From Pseudoalteromonas amylolytica (GTDB taxonomy: Bacteria > Pseudomonadota > Gammaproteobacteria > Enterobacterales > Alteromonadaceae), in assembly GCF_001854605.1 (NCBI RefSeq), contig NZ_MKJU01000025.1, positions 620,378 to 684,377 on the forward strand: 64,000 nucleotides of DNA, read 5' to 3'. The notes under the pieces are model-generated. The model was not told the origin of the DNA. It saw nothing but the letters and a program-made list of their open reading frames with translations, and searched no databases. The translations under genes and the position numbers were made by a program. Every line of letters starts with the position of its first letter. The stretch's first letter is position 1. Below, piece after piece: positions 34,631 through 44,083 of the stretch.

Positions 34631-36877
34631 AGTTTGCAACCATATACTTCAGTTCTCTTGGGGTATGGGTTTACATCCGGCTGCTTGCTTACCGTATTTT
34701 TTTATGGACGGTGGCAGTTTTTTTGCAGCGTTTTGTTTCTTTTGCTCGTTGCCCGTTATTTTAAGCCGTTTTGGTTAGTTTTGTTAGGGTTTATTTTCGC
34801 TATTTTTGCAGTTCAGGTACATTACAGTTTGTTTTATAAACAGATTGATGTAAAAGCCACAGATTCTCAGTTAGTTAATGTAAGAGGTTTTGTCGAAAAA
34901 CAACTCGGCCGTGATTACTTTCAAGTGCAGTTGACTCAAATTTCAAATCATCGAATCGCTAAGTTTCGTATTGTAAGAGCTAATGTTTCTATACCTTCGC
35001 CTCATCACTCTTCGCTCATTGGTGCGTCTTTTTCCGCTTCCGCCAAGTTAAAGCCATATAGAAGCCGCAGCAACTTCGATAACTTTAATAATGAGTTGTA
35101 TGCCTTTACTCGTCACGTTCAGTTTAAAGGGAGACTCTCGGAGGTAGTGTTAAGTGAAGCAACTTCACTCGGTTTCACAGAGGTATATCGAAGGTGGCTA
35201 TGGCAAAAAATTAGCCATTTTAAACTAGGATGGCTTTATTACACCTTACTCAGTGGAGACAAATCTCATATTTCTTATGAAGATAAGCAAACTATGCAGC
35301 GCTTAGGGTTGAGCCACATGTTAGCCATATCAGGGCTACATGTGGGGATCGTATATGGTCTATTTTTCTACTCTAGCAAGTTGTTGGTTTTTTCGGTTGG
35401 CTTTTGTTTCAAAGTAAATAAACAACAATGGGATATTAATGGTATTCATGCTCTAACAGGTTTGTTTGGAGCAGGCTGCTATGTGCTGTTAAGTGGTTTT
35501 GGTGTCTCAGCATTGCGAGCTTTTACAATGTTGGCGGTGTTGGTGGCCGCTTATGTGTATGCCTGGCGTGTGGCAAATTATCGAAGTTTGCTTTTTGCGC
35601 TTTGTATTGTGCTATTTGTGAACCCTTTTTCATTATTAAATCCTGGCTTGTATTTTTCATTTATCGCAGTGTACGCGATTTTCGTAATAGCCAATTCTAG
35701 TACTGATGACCACTTAAAGTCTCGTGGCTTTGTTTTTAAGCTACTGGTTTTGCAGTTGCTTCTTGGCGTTATTCTTACGCCATTAAGTAGCTTTTATTTT
35801 TATGGTGTCAGTTTGGGGGCAATACTAACCAATTTAATCTTTATTCCATTACTGACTTTTCTGATGTTGCCTGCACTGTTACTTGTTCTTGTTATTCTGT
35901 GGCTTAACCTCGACATATCCTGGTATCACTTTTTTGATCTAACGGTTGACTGGCTACTGGCCCAATGCATAAATTTATTTGCCAATTCAGGTTGGTTGGA
36001 GACTGTACCTTTTACTTGGCCATTTTTAATTACGTTTTATCTGTCTATGTTATTGGGCGTACACTTTGTGTTGTGGCGCTGGCTTGGGGCTATCCCAGTG
36101 CTTGTAGGAGCCCTAAGCTGTGCCCTGAAACCTGATATTGTTTGGCAAATAGATGTTTTTGACGTGGGGCACGGAACCTCAGTCTTGGTGTCACACCACG
36201 GTCAGGGAGTGTTATATGATTTAGGTGCAAAATATTTTAATAGTTTCTCCTTGTTTGAACGTGTTGTAAAACCTTATTTGCAAAAACACCAGCTACGGCT
36301 TTCTCATGTAATTTTGAGTCATTCGGATCAAGACCATATTGGTGGTCTTAAGGAGCTTATTGACTACAGTGGCTACGCGCCTTTGGAAGCATTTCATAAT
36401 TTAGACCCTCATTCGCACTGCAATATTAAGTCAATCACGTTCAATAAGCTGACGATAGAATCTTTGTGGCCCGTGCAAACAATGAATAGTGATAACAACA
36501 ACTCGTGTGTGCTAAGGATTACAGATGGACGATTTTCTGTGTTGTTACCCGGTGATATTGAACACGCAGCTGAGCGCGCTCTAGTAGAGCACTATGGAGA
36601 AAAATTACGTAGTGACATTTTATTGGTGCCGCATCACGGTAGTAAAACATCTTCAAGTTGGGCCTTAATTCAGGCTGTTTCGCCCAATATCGCGATTTTA
36701 TCTAGAAGTTTTTATTCCATGTGGCACCTCCCACATGCTTCCGTCGTTGAGCGATATAACAAGCAGAAGATTAAACTGATAGACACTGCAACTGAGGGAC
36801 ATATTCGAGTACAAATTAGTCATTCCAACCTGTACTTAGAGTCGGCGAGAACATTACACCCTTATTGGTTTCTCTAA
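34610..36877 (+). CDS. comEC: DNA internalization/competence protein ComEC/Rec2
   Basis: 755 residues. The only upstream starts are TTG at 34610 (or TTG at 34634), so the N-terminus is uncertain and overlaps the DUF2062 gene on the other strand. An N-terminal hydrophobic and DUF4131-like region is followed by the competence domain of many helices (MLAISGLHVGIVYGLFFYSS, FGVSALRAFTMLAVLVAAYV). The C-terminal metallo-beta-lactamase domain, from about residue 515, has VFDVGHGTSVLV, the zinc motif HSDQDHIGG and VPHHGSKTSSS. In competent bacteria ComEC forms the inner-membrane channel for single-stranded DNA. Confidence 0.93.
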   Translation: MDRFLSHSLQPYTSVLLGYGFTSGCLLTVFFYGRWQFFCSVLFLLLVARYFKPFWLVLLGFIFAIFAVQVHYSLFYKQIDVKATDSQLVNVRGFVEKQLGRDYFQVQLTQISNHRIAKFRIVRANVSIPSPHHSSLIGASFSASAKLKPYRSRSNFDNFNNELYAFTRHVQFKGRLSEVVLSEATSLGFTEVYRRWLWQKISHFKLGWLYYTLLSGDKSHISYEDKQTMQRLGLSHMLAISGLHVGIVYGLFFYSSKLLVFSVGFCFKVNKQQWDINGIHALTGLFGAGCYVLLSGFGVSALRAFTMLAVLVAAYVYAWRVANYRSLLFALCIVLFVNPFSLLNPGLYFSFIAVYAIFVIANSSTDDHLKSRGFVFKLLVLQLLLGVILTPLSSFYFYGVSLGAILTNLIFIPLLTFLMLPALLLVLVILWLNLDISWYHFFDLTVDWLLAQCINLFANSGWLETVPFTWPFLITFYLSMLLGVHFVLWRWLGAIPVLVGALSCALKPDIVWQIDVFDVGHGTSVLVSHHGQGVLYDLGAKYFNSFSLFERVVKPYLQKHQLRLSHVILSHSDQDHIGGLKELIDYSGYAPLEAFHNLDPHSHCNIKSITFNKLTIESLWPVQTMNSDNNNSCVLRITDGRFSVLLPGDIEHAAERALVEHYGEKLRSDILLVPHHGSKTSSSWALIQAVSPNIAILSRSFYSMWHLPHASVVERYNKQKIKLIDTATEGHIRVQISHSNLYLESARTLHPYWFL

Positions 36878-37022
36878 CACACGGTAAATCGGATGAATGT
36901 TGACCAAAACAGCGACAAGGCTATGCTTTTGAAGTCAAACAATTGATTTTAGCCACATACCATTTTGTTTTTGTACGGTGCGCAAGTACAATGGGCGGGT
37001 TTTTTTATATCAGAGAGTTCAT

Positions 37023-38759
37023 ATGCAGCAAAGTGCCAAGCAGATCTACAAACGGCTACTTAAGTATACCTTCGATTATAAAGCGGTCGCTATACTTTCC
37101 ATCGTAGGGATGTTGGGCTACGCCGCCATGGATGCTCTGTTTATCAAATTGATGCAGCCTTTTATTGATGACGGACTGACGCAGCGCAATACTGAAGTAC
37201 TCACATGGGCACCGCTGGTGGTAATCGCTTTGGTGCTTGGGCGGGGTATCTTCAACTATATGGCGTCATACTGTTTGAGTTATGTCGGTTCTCAAGTTGT
37301 GAGAAAACTTAGGCAGCAATTGTTTGAACATATGTTGTTTTTGCCTGTGTCATTTCATGACCAACACTCCAATGGTGACATGATCTCAAAAATCACTTTT
37401 GATACCGAGCAGGTTCAACAAGCAATAACTCGTGCGTTACAAGTGATGATAAGAGAAGGGGCGTTTGTCGTCTTTTTACTCGTAGTTATGTTTGATGCTA
37501 GCTGGCAGTTATCTTCTATTTTCTTAATTATTATTCCGATTGTTGCACTTATCGTGAATGTTGTTTCAAAGCGTTTTCGTAAGATATCTAAGAACATTCA
37601 AGATGCAATGGGAGAAGTAACTCGGGGCTCGGAGCAAATGCTTGCAGGGCATAAAGTTATCCACGGTTTTGAGGGGCATAATAAAGAGATAGAGCGTTTT
37701 GCTCAGGTTAATAATCACAATCGCCAGCAACGCGTTAAGATGGACGCAACCAGAGCACTTAGTGTCTCTGTCATTCAAATACTCGCCGCCAGTGCAATGG
37801 CATTGATCCTTGCAATTATAGCTATGCCATCGATGATAGATACAATCACATCGGGTACGTTTGTGGCGTTGCTTTCTTCTATGATGATGATGCTAAGACC
37901 CTTGAAGCAGTTGGCAAATGTGAACGGTGAATTACAACGTGGTATCGCGGCCGCGCAAAGTATATTTGAAATCTTAGATACACAGCTTGAGAAAGATACT
38001 GGCACGCTAGATCTGCCCTCGTGCACAGGCGAAATTGTGGTTGAGGGTGTAACTTTTTGCTATCCAACAAAAAAAGAGCCAGTTATCAGAGGCTTATCTT
38101 TGCATATCAAGCCTGGTGAGCGAGTAGCTTTAGTTGGGCGCTCAGGCTCTGGTAAATCAACATTGTCTAACTTATTGCCAAGATTTTACGACATAGAAAT
38201 GGGCAGTATTTTACTCGATGGGCGCCCGATTCAGGACTATACACTCAAAGCGTTACGCCGTCAGTTCTCTTTGGTATCTCAACAGGTTGTTTTGTTTAAC
38301 GATACTATCGCCAATAACATCACATATGGTTTAGATACGCCACTATCAGAGCCGCAGTTAATCGAAGTAGCCAAGCAGGCTCATGTTTGGGAGTTTGTGG
38401 AGTCTTTGCCAGAGGGACTTAATACGCTAGTGGGTGAAAATGGCGTTATGCTTTCAGGCGGGCAGCGCCAGCGAATTGCTATTGCCCGCGCGATTGTGAA
38501 AAATGCACCTATTCTTATCTTAGATGAAGCCACTTCTGCATTGGATACAGAGTCTGAACGTCTTATTCAAGACGCATTGGACTCGTTGATGGTGGGAAAA
38601 ACTTCAATTGTGATTGCACATCGTCTATCTACCATTGAGAAATCAGATCGCATCTATGTGCTTGAACAGGGCCAGATAGTTGAACAAGGTACGCATCAGC
38701 AATTGCTCGCGTCTGAAGGTATTTATGCAGCACTTTGCAAAATGCAACACGGGGCTTAA
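37023..38759 (+). CDS. msbA: Lipid A export ATP-binding/permease protein MsbA
   Basis: 578 residues from the ATG at 37023, behind AGAGAG; the upstream in-frame GTG lacks a ribosome site. It is a half-size ABC exporter that flips core-lipid A across the inner membrane. Six helices occupy residues about 20-310, and the ATPase domain follows with Walker A GRSGSGKST, signature LSGGQRQRIAIARA, Walker B ILILDEATSALD and the switch histidine in IVIAHRLST. The length matches E. coli MsbA (582). lpxK follows with a 2-base gap, as in the conserved msbA-lpxK operon. Confidence 0.96.
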   Translation: MQQSAKQIYKRLLKYTFDYKAVAILSIVGMLGYAAMDALFIKLMQPFIDDGLTQRNTEVLTWAPLVVIALVLGRGIFNYMASYCLSYVGSQVVRKLRQQLFEHMLFLPVSFHDQHSNGDMISKITFDTEQVQQAITRALQVMIREGAFVVFLLVVMFDASWQLSSIFLIIIPIVALIVNVVSKRFRKISKNIQDAMGEVTRGSEQMLAGHKVIHGFEGHNKEIERFAQVNNHNRQQRVKMDATRALSVSVIQILAASAMALILAIIAMPSMIDTITSGTFVALLSSMMMMLRPLKQLANVNGELQRGIAAAQSIFEILDTQLEKDTGTLDLPSCTGEIVVEGVTFCYPTKKEPVIRGLSLHIKPGERVALVGRSGSGKSTLSNLLPRFYDIEMGSILLDGRPIQDYTLKALRRQFSLVSQQVVLFNDTIANNITYGLDTPLSEPQLIEVAKQAHVWEFVESLPEGLNTLVGENGVMLSGGQRQRIAIARAIVKNAPILILDEATSALDTESERLIQDALDSLMVGKTSIVIAHRLSTIEKSDRIYVLEQGQIVEQGTHQQLLASEGIYAALCKMQHGA

Positions 38760-38761
38760 AT

Positions 38762-39742
38762 GTGAACGTTATTGAACGTAGTTGGTACAAACCCAAAAGC
38801 CTGCTTACCTATCTTTTATTGCCTTTGAGCGCCTTGTTTTGGCTGATTAGCTCATATCGTCGTTGGCGCTTCAAGTCTGGGCGTAGTCAGGTATTTAGGG
38901 CTCATGTTCCCATCATTATTGTTGGTAATATAGGTATTGGTGGCAATGGCAAAACACCATTTGTGTTATGGTTGGTACCTTACCTACAAGAACTGGGCTT
39001 AAAAGTCGCGGTGATCAGCCGAGGGTATGGTTCTTGTGCATCCGAGTACCCGTATTTGGTTAGTCACGCAAGCACGGTGAAAGAGGCCGGTGATGAACCT
39101 TTTTTGCTCGCATCTCGCTTGCATTGTCCAGTTGTAATTGGCGCAAATAGACAAGCCAGTTGTGACTATATTAAACAAAACTGTGATGTAGATGTCATAG
39201 TTTCGGACGATGGTTTACAGCACTATAGCATGCACCGAGACTTAGAGCTGTGTATTGTTGATTCGCAGCGTCGTTTCGGAAATGGTTGCTTGTTACCAGC
39301 AGGGCCGCTCAGAGAATTACCGAGCCGTTTATCTGAGGTAGATCTTGTGATAGAAAATGGCGGACAGACTAAGCTTAGTTATCAGTTACACAATTCAGGT
39401 ATCTACAGCGTAAAAAATAAGCAACCGTGTGATGACTTTCAAAATAGCGGGGTTGCTGTGAGTGCAATTGGTAACCCTCAACGTTTTGAATCGAGTTTGC
39501 AGGCATACGGCATTGAGCTAAATGACTGCGTACATTTTAGGGACCACCATGCGTACAGTTTTGAAGATTTTAGCAAATATGCTGACAGCACCATTTTTAT
39601 GACCGAGAAAGATGCCGTGAAATGTCAGGCTTTTTGCAAAGACAATTGGTACTATTTACGGGTAGATGCTAAGCCAAGCGAAGCATTGCAATCAAGATTA
39701 AAACAACTGCTAATACAAAAAGAGATTTATCATGGCGTTTGA
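38762..39742 (+). CDS. lpxK: Tetraacyldisaccharide 4'-kinase LpxK
   Basis: 326 residues from a GTG at 38762, two bases after the msbA stop; an in-frame ATG at 38735 would overlap msbA by 25 bases. The start chosen gives the family N-terminus [20 protein letters not shown], a membrane-associated helix. The kinase P-loop is [12 protein letters not shown] (55-66). Further motifs are [25 protein letters not shown] and [11 protein letters not shown]. LpxK phosphorylates the 4' position of the lipid A precursor at the inner membrane. It overlaps ycaR by 11 bases. Confidence 0.95.
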   Translation: MNVIERSWYKPKSLLTYLLLPLSALFWLISSYRRWRFKSGRSQVFRAHVPIIIVGNIGIGGNGKTPFVLWLVPYLQELGLKVAVISRGYGSCASEYPYLVSHASTVKEAGDEPFLLASRLHCPVVIGANRQASCDYIKQNCDVDVIVSDDGLQHYSMHRDLELCIVDSQRRFGNGCLLPAGPLRELPSRLSEVDLVIENGGQTKLSYQLHNSGIYSVKNKQPCDDFQNSGVAVSAIGNPQRFESSLQAYGIELNDCVHFRDHHAYSFEDFSKYADSTIFMTEKDAVKCQAFCKDNWYYLRVDAKPSEALQSRLKQLLIQKEIYHGV

Positions 39743-39929
39743 CAGAAAACTTTTAGAGATCCTTGCCTGCCCAGTTTGCAAAGGAAAGCTACAGTACGAT
39801 AAAGAAAATAACGAGCTGATCAGCACCGCTGCTAAACTTGCGTATCCAATTCGAGAGGACATCCCAGTATTGCTTGAAAACGAAGCGCGAGAATTGAGTT
39901 CAGATGAAGTTGAAAAGTGGCACTCATAA
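39732..39929 (+). CDS. ycaR: Trm112-family protein YcaR
   Basis: 65 residues. The zinc-ribbon-like Trm112 fold is shown by [25 protein letters not shown], with one CPVC pair, and by [22 protein letters not shown]. Bacterial members lack the second cysteine pair, as here. The function is not settled; eukaryotic Trm112 activates methyltransferases. It overlaps lpxK by 11 bases, in the lipopolysaccharide operon position seen in E. coli, although kdsB is not found after it. Confidence 0.93.
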   Translation: MAFDRKLLEILACPVCKGKLQYDKENNELISTAAKLAYPIREDIPVLLENEARELSSDEVEKWHS

Positions 39930-39968
39930 TTACTTTCTATTTAAAACTTAACTTTGTCTTTCGTTAAC

Positions 39969-40640
39969 ATGGCTATGTGTGACATTCAGTTATTGGCTGA
40001 TGAGCCTGAGTACGTTGTTGCAATTAAGGCAGCAGGTGTTAGTTTTCACAGTGAGAGTGGAATTGGCTTTGTTGCTCAGCTTGAGCAACAGCTTGATGTT
40101 AAGCTCTATGCAGTGCATCGTTTGGATAAAGTAACATCTGGCTTACTGATCTTAGCGAAATCAAGTGCTGCAGCGAATAAACTGAGTGAGCTGTTTGCAA
40201 CTAGGGCGGTTGATAAGGCTTATCTGGCGTTAATAACTGATAAACCAAAGAAAAAGCAAGGCTGGATTAAAGGTGATATGAGCAAATCCAGACGCGGTGC
40301 TTATAAGTTGTTAAAATCTACAGATAACCCAGCTGTGACACGTTTTTATAGCATGAGCTTAGAAAGTGGCTTAAGGGCTTGTGTTTTGAAGCCATTTACA
40401 GGTAAAACACACCAGCTCAGAGTCGCCCTAAAAAGCTTGTCAGCCCCCATCTTGGGTGATGAGCTTTATGGTGCAATGCCGAGCGATAGGGTGTACCTTC
40501 ATGCTTATGCCTTACGTTTTATGTGGCAAGGTGACAGTAAAACTTATTATGCATTGCCTCAACCTATGGGGCAGTTTTCAAAATTAATTAATCATGTGGA
40601 TTTTGCTAAATGGCAAAATCCTTGGCAGTTAGAGTGGTAA
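39969..40640 (+). CDS. RluA-family pseudouridine synthase
   Basis: 223 residues from the ATG at 39969; a TTG at 39954 or ATG at 39975 are alternatives, and no clear ribosome site decides. The catalytic motif is AVHRLDKVTSGLLILAKS, with the aspartate that attacks uridine. Conserved YLALI, PAVTRF, LKPFTGKTHQLRVAL and LGDELYG follow, as in the RluA/RluC/RluD group. It lacks an N-terminal S4 domain and is shorter than RluC or RluD, nearer to the RluA and TruC class. The RNA target cannot be told from sequence. It lies one base before tcdA. Confidence 0.9.
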   Translation: MAMCDIQLLADEPEYVVAIKAAGVSFHSESGIGFVAQLEQQLDVKLYAVHRLDKVTSGLLILAKSSAAANKLSELFATRAVDKAYLALITDKPKKKQGWIKGDMSKSRRGAYKLLKSTDNPAVTRFYSMSLESGLRACVLKPFTGKTHQLRVALKSLSAPILGDELYGAMPSDRVYLHAYALRFMWQGDSKTYYALPQPMGQFSKLINHVDFAKWQNPWQLEW

Positions 40641-40641
40641 T

Positions 40642-41442
40642 ATGACTGATCAACAGACCCAGTTGCGTTTTGGCGGTATCCAACGTTTATATGGAGAGCA
40701 ACAATGTGAGTGGCTGGCGCAGGCAAACTTTTGTGTTGTCGGCATAGGAGGTGTAGGTAGTTGGGTCGCTGAAGCGCTGGCACGAACGGGAGTTGGTAAA
40801 ATTTGCTTAGTTGATCTCGACGATATCTGCGTGACCAATGTTAATCGTCAAATTCATGCATTATCGTCAACGATAGGTGAGCAAAAGATAGAGGCGATGG
40901 CCGAGCGGCTCAAGCAAATCAATCCCGCATGTGAAGTCTCATTGATTGATGACTTTATCACCCTAGATAACATCTTTGAGCATATTGTAGGTTTTGATTA
41001 TGTTATTGACTGTATTGATGCGGTAAAGGAAAAGGCCGCGCTCATCGCCCACTGTAAACGCCGCAAGCTCCCCATCATCACTACAGGTGGTGCGGGGGGC
41101 CAAACTGACCCAAGTCAGATCCAGTTTGGCGATGTGGCTAAGACGACTCAAGATCCCTTGTTGGCTAAAGTCAGATATCTACTTAGAAAAAACTACAATT
41201 ATTCTACTAATCCAAAACGTAAGTTTGGTGTTGATTGTGTGTACTCGACAGAGCAACTAGTTTACCCAACTGAAAGCGGTGAAGTTTGTATGGCTAAACA
41301 GCAGGCCGATGGAAGCAAGAATATGGACTGTGCCACCGGATTTGGCTCTGCGACTATGGTTACAGGCACATTTGGTTTTTTCGCTGCATCAAGGGCTATC
41401 CGTAAGTATTTGGACAAAAAAGTGAAGCAAACCTGTGAGTGA
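40642..41442 (+). CDS. tcdA: tRNA threonylcarbamoyladenosine dehydratase TcdA
   Basis: 266 residues. TcdA uses ATP to cyclise t6A37 of tRNAs to ct6A. It belongs to the E1/MoeB/ThiF family: the nucleotide-binding loop is GIGGVGSWVAEALARTGVGK (34-53), followed by LVDLDDICVTNVNRQIHA, DCIDAVKEKAALI and ITTGGAGGQTDPSQI. The C-terminal MVTGTFGFFAASRAI segment anchors it to the membrane in relatives. In E. coli it works with CsdA and CsdE, whose genes lie only 1-2 kb away on the other strand here. Confidence 0.95.
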   Translation: MTDQQTQLRFGGIQRLYGEQQCEWLAQANFCVVGIGGVGSWVAEALARTGVGKICLVDLDDICVTNVNRQIHALSSTIGEQKIEAMAERLKQINPACEVSLIDDFITLDNIFEHIVGFDYVIDCIDAVKEKAALIAHCKRRKLPIITTGGAGGQTDPSQIQFGDVAKTTQDPLLAKVRYLLRKNYNYSTNPKRKFGVDCVYSTEQLVYPTESGEVCMAKQQADGSKNMDCATGFGSATMVTGTFGFFAASRAIRKYLDKKVKQTCE

Positions 41443-41558
41443 TTAAGTTGGAATCACTAGGTCGATTTTAATTTTTTGGTGGGGTAATTGCACAAATAAA
41501 CACAACAATGAGCGGTGTGCTATGATCTTATTTTCTTCAATGTTGCATCGCTAAGCAA

Positions 41559-42314
41559 ATGCCATATTTCTTCATGTTGTTCATTGTATATTCTATGCTG
41601 GTTGTGTCGATGGCAAGAGCCGAGCACATCAGAGTAGTGACAGAACATTTGGAACCCTATCAGGTGCAGAAAAAGAACGGAGAATTAGGCGGTTTCATGA
41701 CTGAGATCATCAAGGCGATGTTTTCCTTGACTGGTGATAGTTACAACATCGAAGTTATGCCTTGGGCGAGGGCCTATGAAACGGCTTTACATGAGCCAAA
41801 CGTTTTAATTTATTCAATTGTGCATACTAGGGCGCGTGATCAGCATTTTGAATGGATTGGTGAAGTGCCTAGAGATACTATTTTTCTATGGGGGCTTAAA
41901 AGTCACTTTCCCGAAGAACGTAATTCACTCAGTTCACTTCATTCATTTAAGTACTTTGAAACTGCGGTGATCAGAGGCTCGAATACTGCGCAATATCTAC
42001 AGTCACATTACTTTAAACATCTTGTCCCTGTCAGTTATGAAGAACAACTCTTAAAGTTGTTAGTACGAGAACGGGTAGCGCTTATCATGGGCACAGAACA
42101 CTCGATACGAAATCATGCACAAAACGAAAGCGTAGATCCTGCTTCGTTAGTTAAAGTCGTAGAGTTGACAGAATTGAATGTGAGTATAGGGATTGCCTTT
42201 AATAAAAAATCCAATCCTTTGCTCATCCAGCGATACAAAGAGGCATTTCAACAACTGGATAGCACAGGAGCACTGCGTCGTATAAAAAGAGACTGGTATG
42301 CAAGGTCACCTTAA
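41559..42314 (+). CDS. Periplasmic solute-binding protein, family 3 type (amino acid ABC-like)
   Basis: 251 residues. The signal peptide ends at MARA/E (about residue 21). The mature part has the SBP_bac_3 pattern: RVVTEHLEPYQVQKKNGELGGFMTEIIKAMF, VMPWARAYETALHEPNVLIYSI with the strand-loop typical of this group, and an end with RYKEAFQQLDSTGALRRIKRDW. No permease or ATPase genes lie nearby, so it is an orphan binding protein or a sensor-like relative. The ligand cannot be predicted. Confidence 0.85.
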   Translation: MPYFFMLFIVYSMLVVSMARAEHIRVVTEHLEPYQVQKKNGELGGFMTEIIKAMFSLTGDSYNIEVMPWARAYETALHEPNVLIYSIVHTRARDQHFEWIGEVPRDTIFLWGLKSHFPEERNSLSSLHSFKYFETAVIRGSNTAQYLQSHYFKHLVPVSYEEQLLKLLVRERVALIMGTEHSIRNHAQNESVDPASLVKVVELTELNVSIGIAFNKKSNPLLIQRYKEAFQQLDSTGALRRIKRDWYARSP

Positions 42315-42326
42315 ATTTAAAAATAA

Positions 42327-42345
42327 ACGCGCGTTTGACACGCGC
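42327..42345 (-). terminator. Terminator of the csdAE unit
   Basis: GCGCGT/ACGCGC 6-bp stem with a 5-base loop. On the minus strand it is followed by a T-rich stretch, so it is oriented for csdE rather than for the converging plus-strand gene. Confidence 0.6.
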
Positions 42346-42349
42346 CGCT

Positions 42350-42757
42350 TCAGGTCAATTGCGTAATTTGCTTCTGAATTTTGTCTACAATTGCTTTAAT
42401 ACCATTGCCTCTGGATGGACTGAGGTGTTTAATTAATCCCAGAGACTCAAACTCTTGATAAGCGTCAATCTGTTTCGCTTCTGTAGGCGTTTTTCCATTG
42501 TACATAGCCAGTACAATAGCAAGCAGTCCCTTAACAATACGCGTGTCGGAATCGCCAACTAACAATAGGTTTTGCTGCTGCTCGTCCAATTCAATGTGTA
42601 ACCACACGTTACTTTCACAGCCAGTGACTTTGGCTTGCTCTGTTTTCAGAACTTCAGGCAAAGCAGGAAGCTGTTTACCAAGCAACATGATTTCACGATA
42701 GCTTTGTTGCCAGCCTGATGTGTTAGAGAGTGTGTTATATATTTCTTGATAAGTCAC
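42350..42757 (-). CDS. csdE: SufE-family sulfur acceptor CsdE
   Basis: 135 residues. SufE fold with the sulfur-accepting cysteine in KVTGCESNVW (Cys47) and the family segment DSDTRIVKGLLAIVLAMYNGKTP, then LSPSRGNGI. CsdE receives persulfide from the desulfurase CsdA; in E. coli it then assists TcdA. Located 5 bases after csdA in the same orientation. SufE itself is the alternative name, but the csdA partner and the tcdA neighbour favour CsdE. Confidence 0.92.
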   Translation of the reverse strand: MTYQEIYNTLSNTSGWQQSYREIMLLGKQLPALPEVLKTEQAKVTGCESNVWLHIELDEQQQNLLLVGDSDTRIVKGLLAIVLAMYNGKTPTEAKQIDAYQEFESLGLIKHLSPSRGNGIKAIVDKIQKQITQLT

Positions 42758-42762
42758 AAATT

Positions 42763-43980
42763 TTATCCTTCGATCAGTTCAATACTATTTTGTAATGCAC
42801 TGATAAAACAATCAATATCGTCTTTGTTATTGTAAAAAGCTAAACTGACCCGTATGGTGCCATCTAAGTTGAGTACTTGCATAAGTGGTTGCGTGCAATG
42901 ATGGCCACTTCTCACGGCAACGCCATAACTGTTAAGCAACATCGCCAGATCATAGTGATGCTCTGATTTGTATGAAAAACTCACAGTACCAATGTTATTA
43001 ACCAAGTCGCCATATAGCCTAACGCCTTCAATCGAGGATAATTGTTCGACTAAATATACGAATAATGCTTGTTCATATTGATGCATCTGTTGAAAATCGA
43101 TGGCATTCAAATAATCTAATGCTGCACCGAAGCCTAAAACCGCAGAAATGTTAGGTGTACCAGGCTCAAACTTTGCGGGAGCTTGGCGAAAAGTGGTGTT
43201 GGCAAAGCTAACGGTGTCTATCATTTCGCCACCTGTTTGGTAAACAGGTAATGCATTTAACAGCTCATATTTGCCGTATAAGACCCCAAGTCCCGTTGGG
43301 CCTAGCGCTTTGTGCGCAGAAAGTACATAAAAATCACAATCTAACTGGCGTAAGTTCGGACGCAAATGGAGGAATGCTTGTGCACCGTCTACTAAGGTAA
43401 TCGCGCCTACCTGCTTTGCTTTGGCAACAAGAAGCTTTACATCTTGAATATTGCCAAGGGTATTAGAAGCATGTGAACAAGCAAAAACTTTAGGCTGCCA
43501 TTTTTGTATTGTAGTGATTGCTACATTTGTGTCTATGACCCCTTGTGCATCAACTGGAATAACTTCTAATCTTGCCCCTGTACGTATTGCTAGTTGTTGC
43601 CATGGGACGATGTTTGCGTGATGCTCAAGCGCACTAATCAAAATGACGTCATTTGAGGTTAGTTGTGAGGTCAATCCTGCTGCTACCAGATTAATACCAT
43701 GCGTTGCACCACTGGTCCAAACACACTCTGTTGCATTGACATCAAGAAAGTCCGCCAATTTTTCCCTTACGTTTTCGTATTGTGTTGTAGCGGTTTCACT
43801 GAGTGTGTGTAAACCTCTGTGTACGTTCGCATTATTTTTAGTATAAAATAGGTTAATCGCGTCGATCACCGCCTGAGGCTTTTGGCTGGTGGCGCCCGAG
43901 TCTAAGTAAACTAAAGGATGACCCTCGATGGTCTGCGTTAGAGTTGGGAAGTTTTTTCTCAGCTGTGCGATATCACTCAT
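42763..43980 (-). CDS. csdA: Cysteine desulfurase CsdA (SufS-like class)
   Basis: 405 residues from the ATG at 43980, preceded by AAGGAC; the longer upstream frame runs through the gltA terminator and is not real. The enzyme takes sulfur from cysteine, giving alanine and a persulfide. PLP is bound by the lysine in VLSAHKALGPTG (Lys224), and the catalytic cysteine is in VAVRSGHHCTQPL (Cys362). HANIVPW, DGAQAFLH and the FEPGTPNI segment are typical of class II (SufS/CsdA) enzymes. It forms a unit with csdE. Confidence 0.94.
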   Translation of the reverse strand: MSDIAQLRKNFPTLTQTIEGHPLVYLDSGATSQKPQAVIDAINLFYTKNNANVHRGLHTLSETATTQYENVREKLADFLDVNATECVWTSGATHGINLVAAGLTSQLTSNDVILISALEHHANIVPWQQLAIRTGARLEVIPVDAQGVIDTNVAITTIQKWQPKVFACSHASNTLGNIQDVKLLVAKAKQVGAITLVDGAQAFLHLRPNLRQLDCDFYVLSAHKALGPTGLGVLYGKYELLNALPVYQTGGEMIDTVSFANTTFRQAPAKFEPGTPNISAVLGFGAALDYLNAIDFQQMHQYEQALFVYLVEQLSSIEGVRLYGDLVNNIGTVSFSYKSEHHYDLAMLLNSYGVAVRSGHHCTQPLMQVLNLDGTIRVSLAFYNNKDDIDCFISALQNSIELIEG

Positions 43981-44039
43981 GCAAAGGTCCTTAGCTAAAT
44001 CGAGCGGCGATTTTAAATAGATTTTGTATTTAATGCCAA

Positions 44040-44065
44040 TAAAAAAGGCCGCACATGGCGGCCTT
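44040..44065 (-). terminator. Rho-independent terminator of gltA
   Basis: On the minus strand an 8-bp stem AAGGCCGC/GCGGCCTT (loop of 5) runs into a T-run. It separates gltA from csdA. Confidence 0.87.
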
Positions 44066-44083
44066 AATCCGATAATTACAGAA

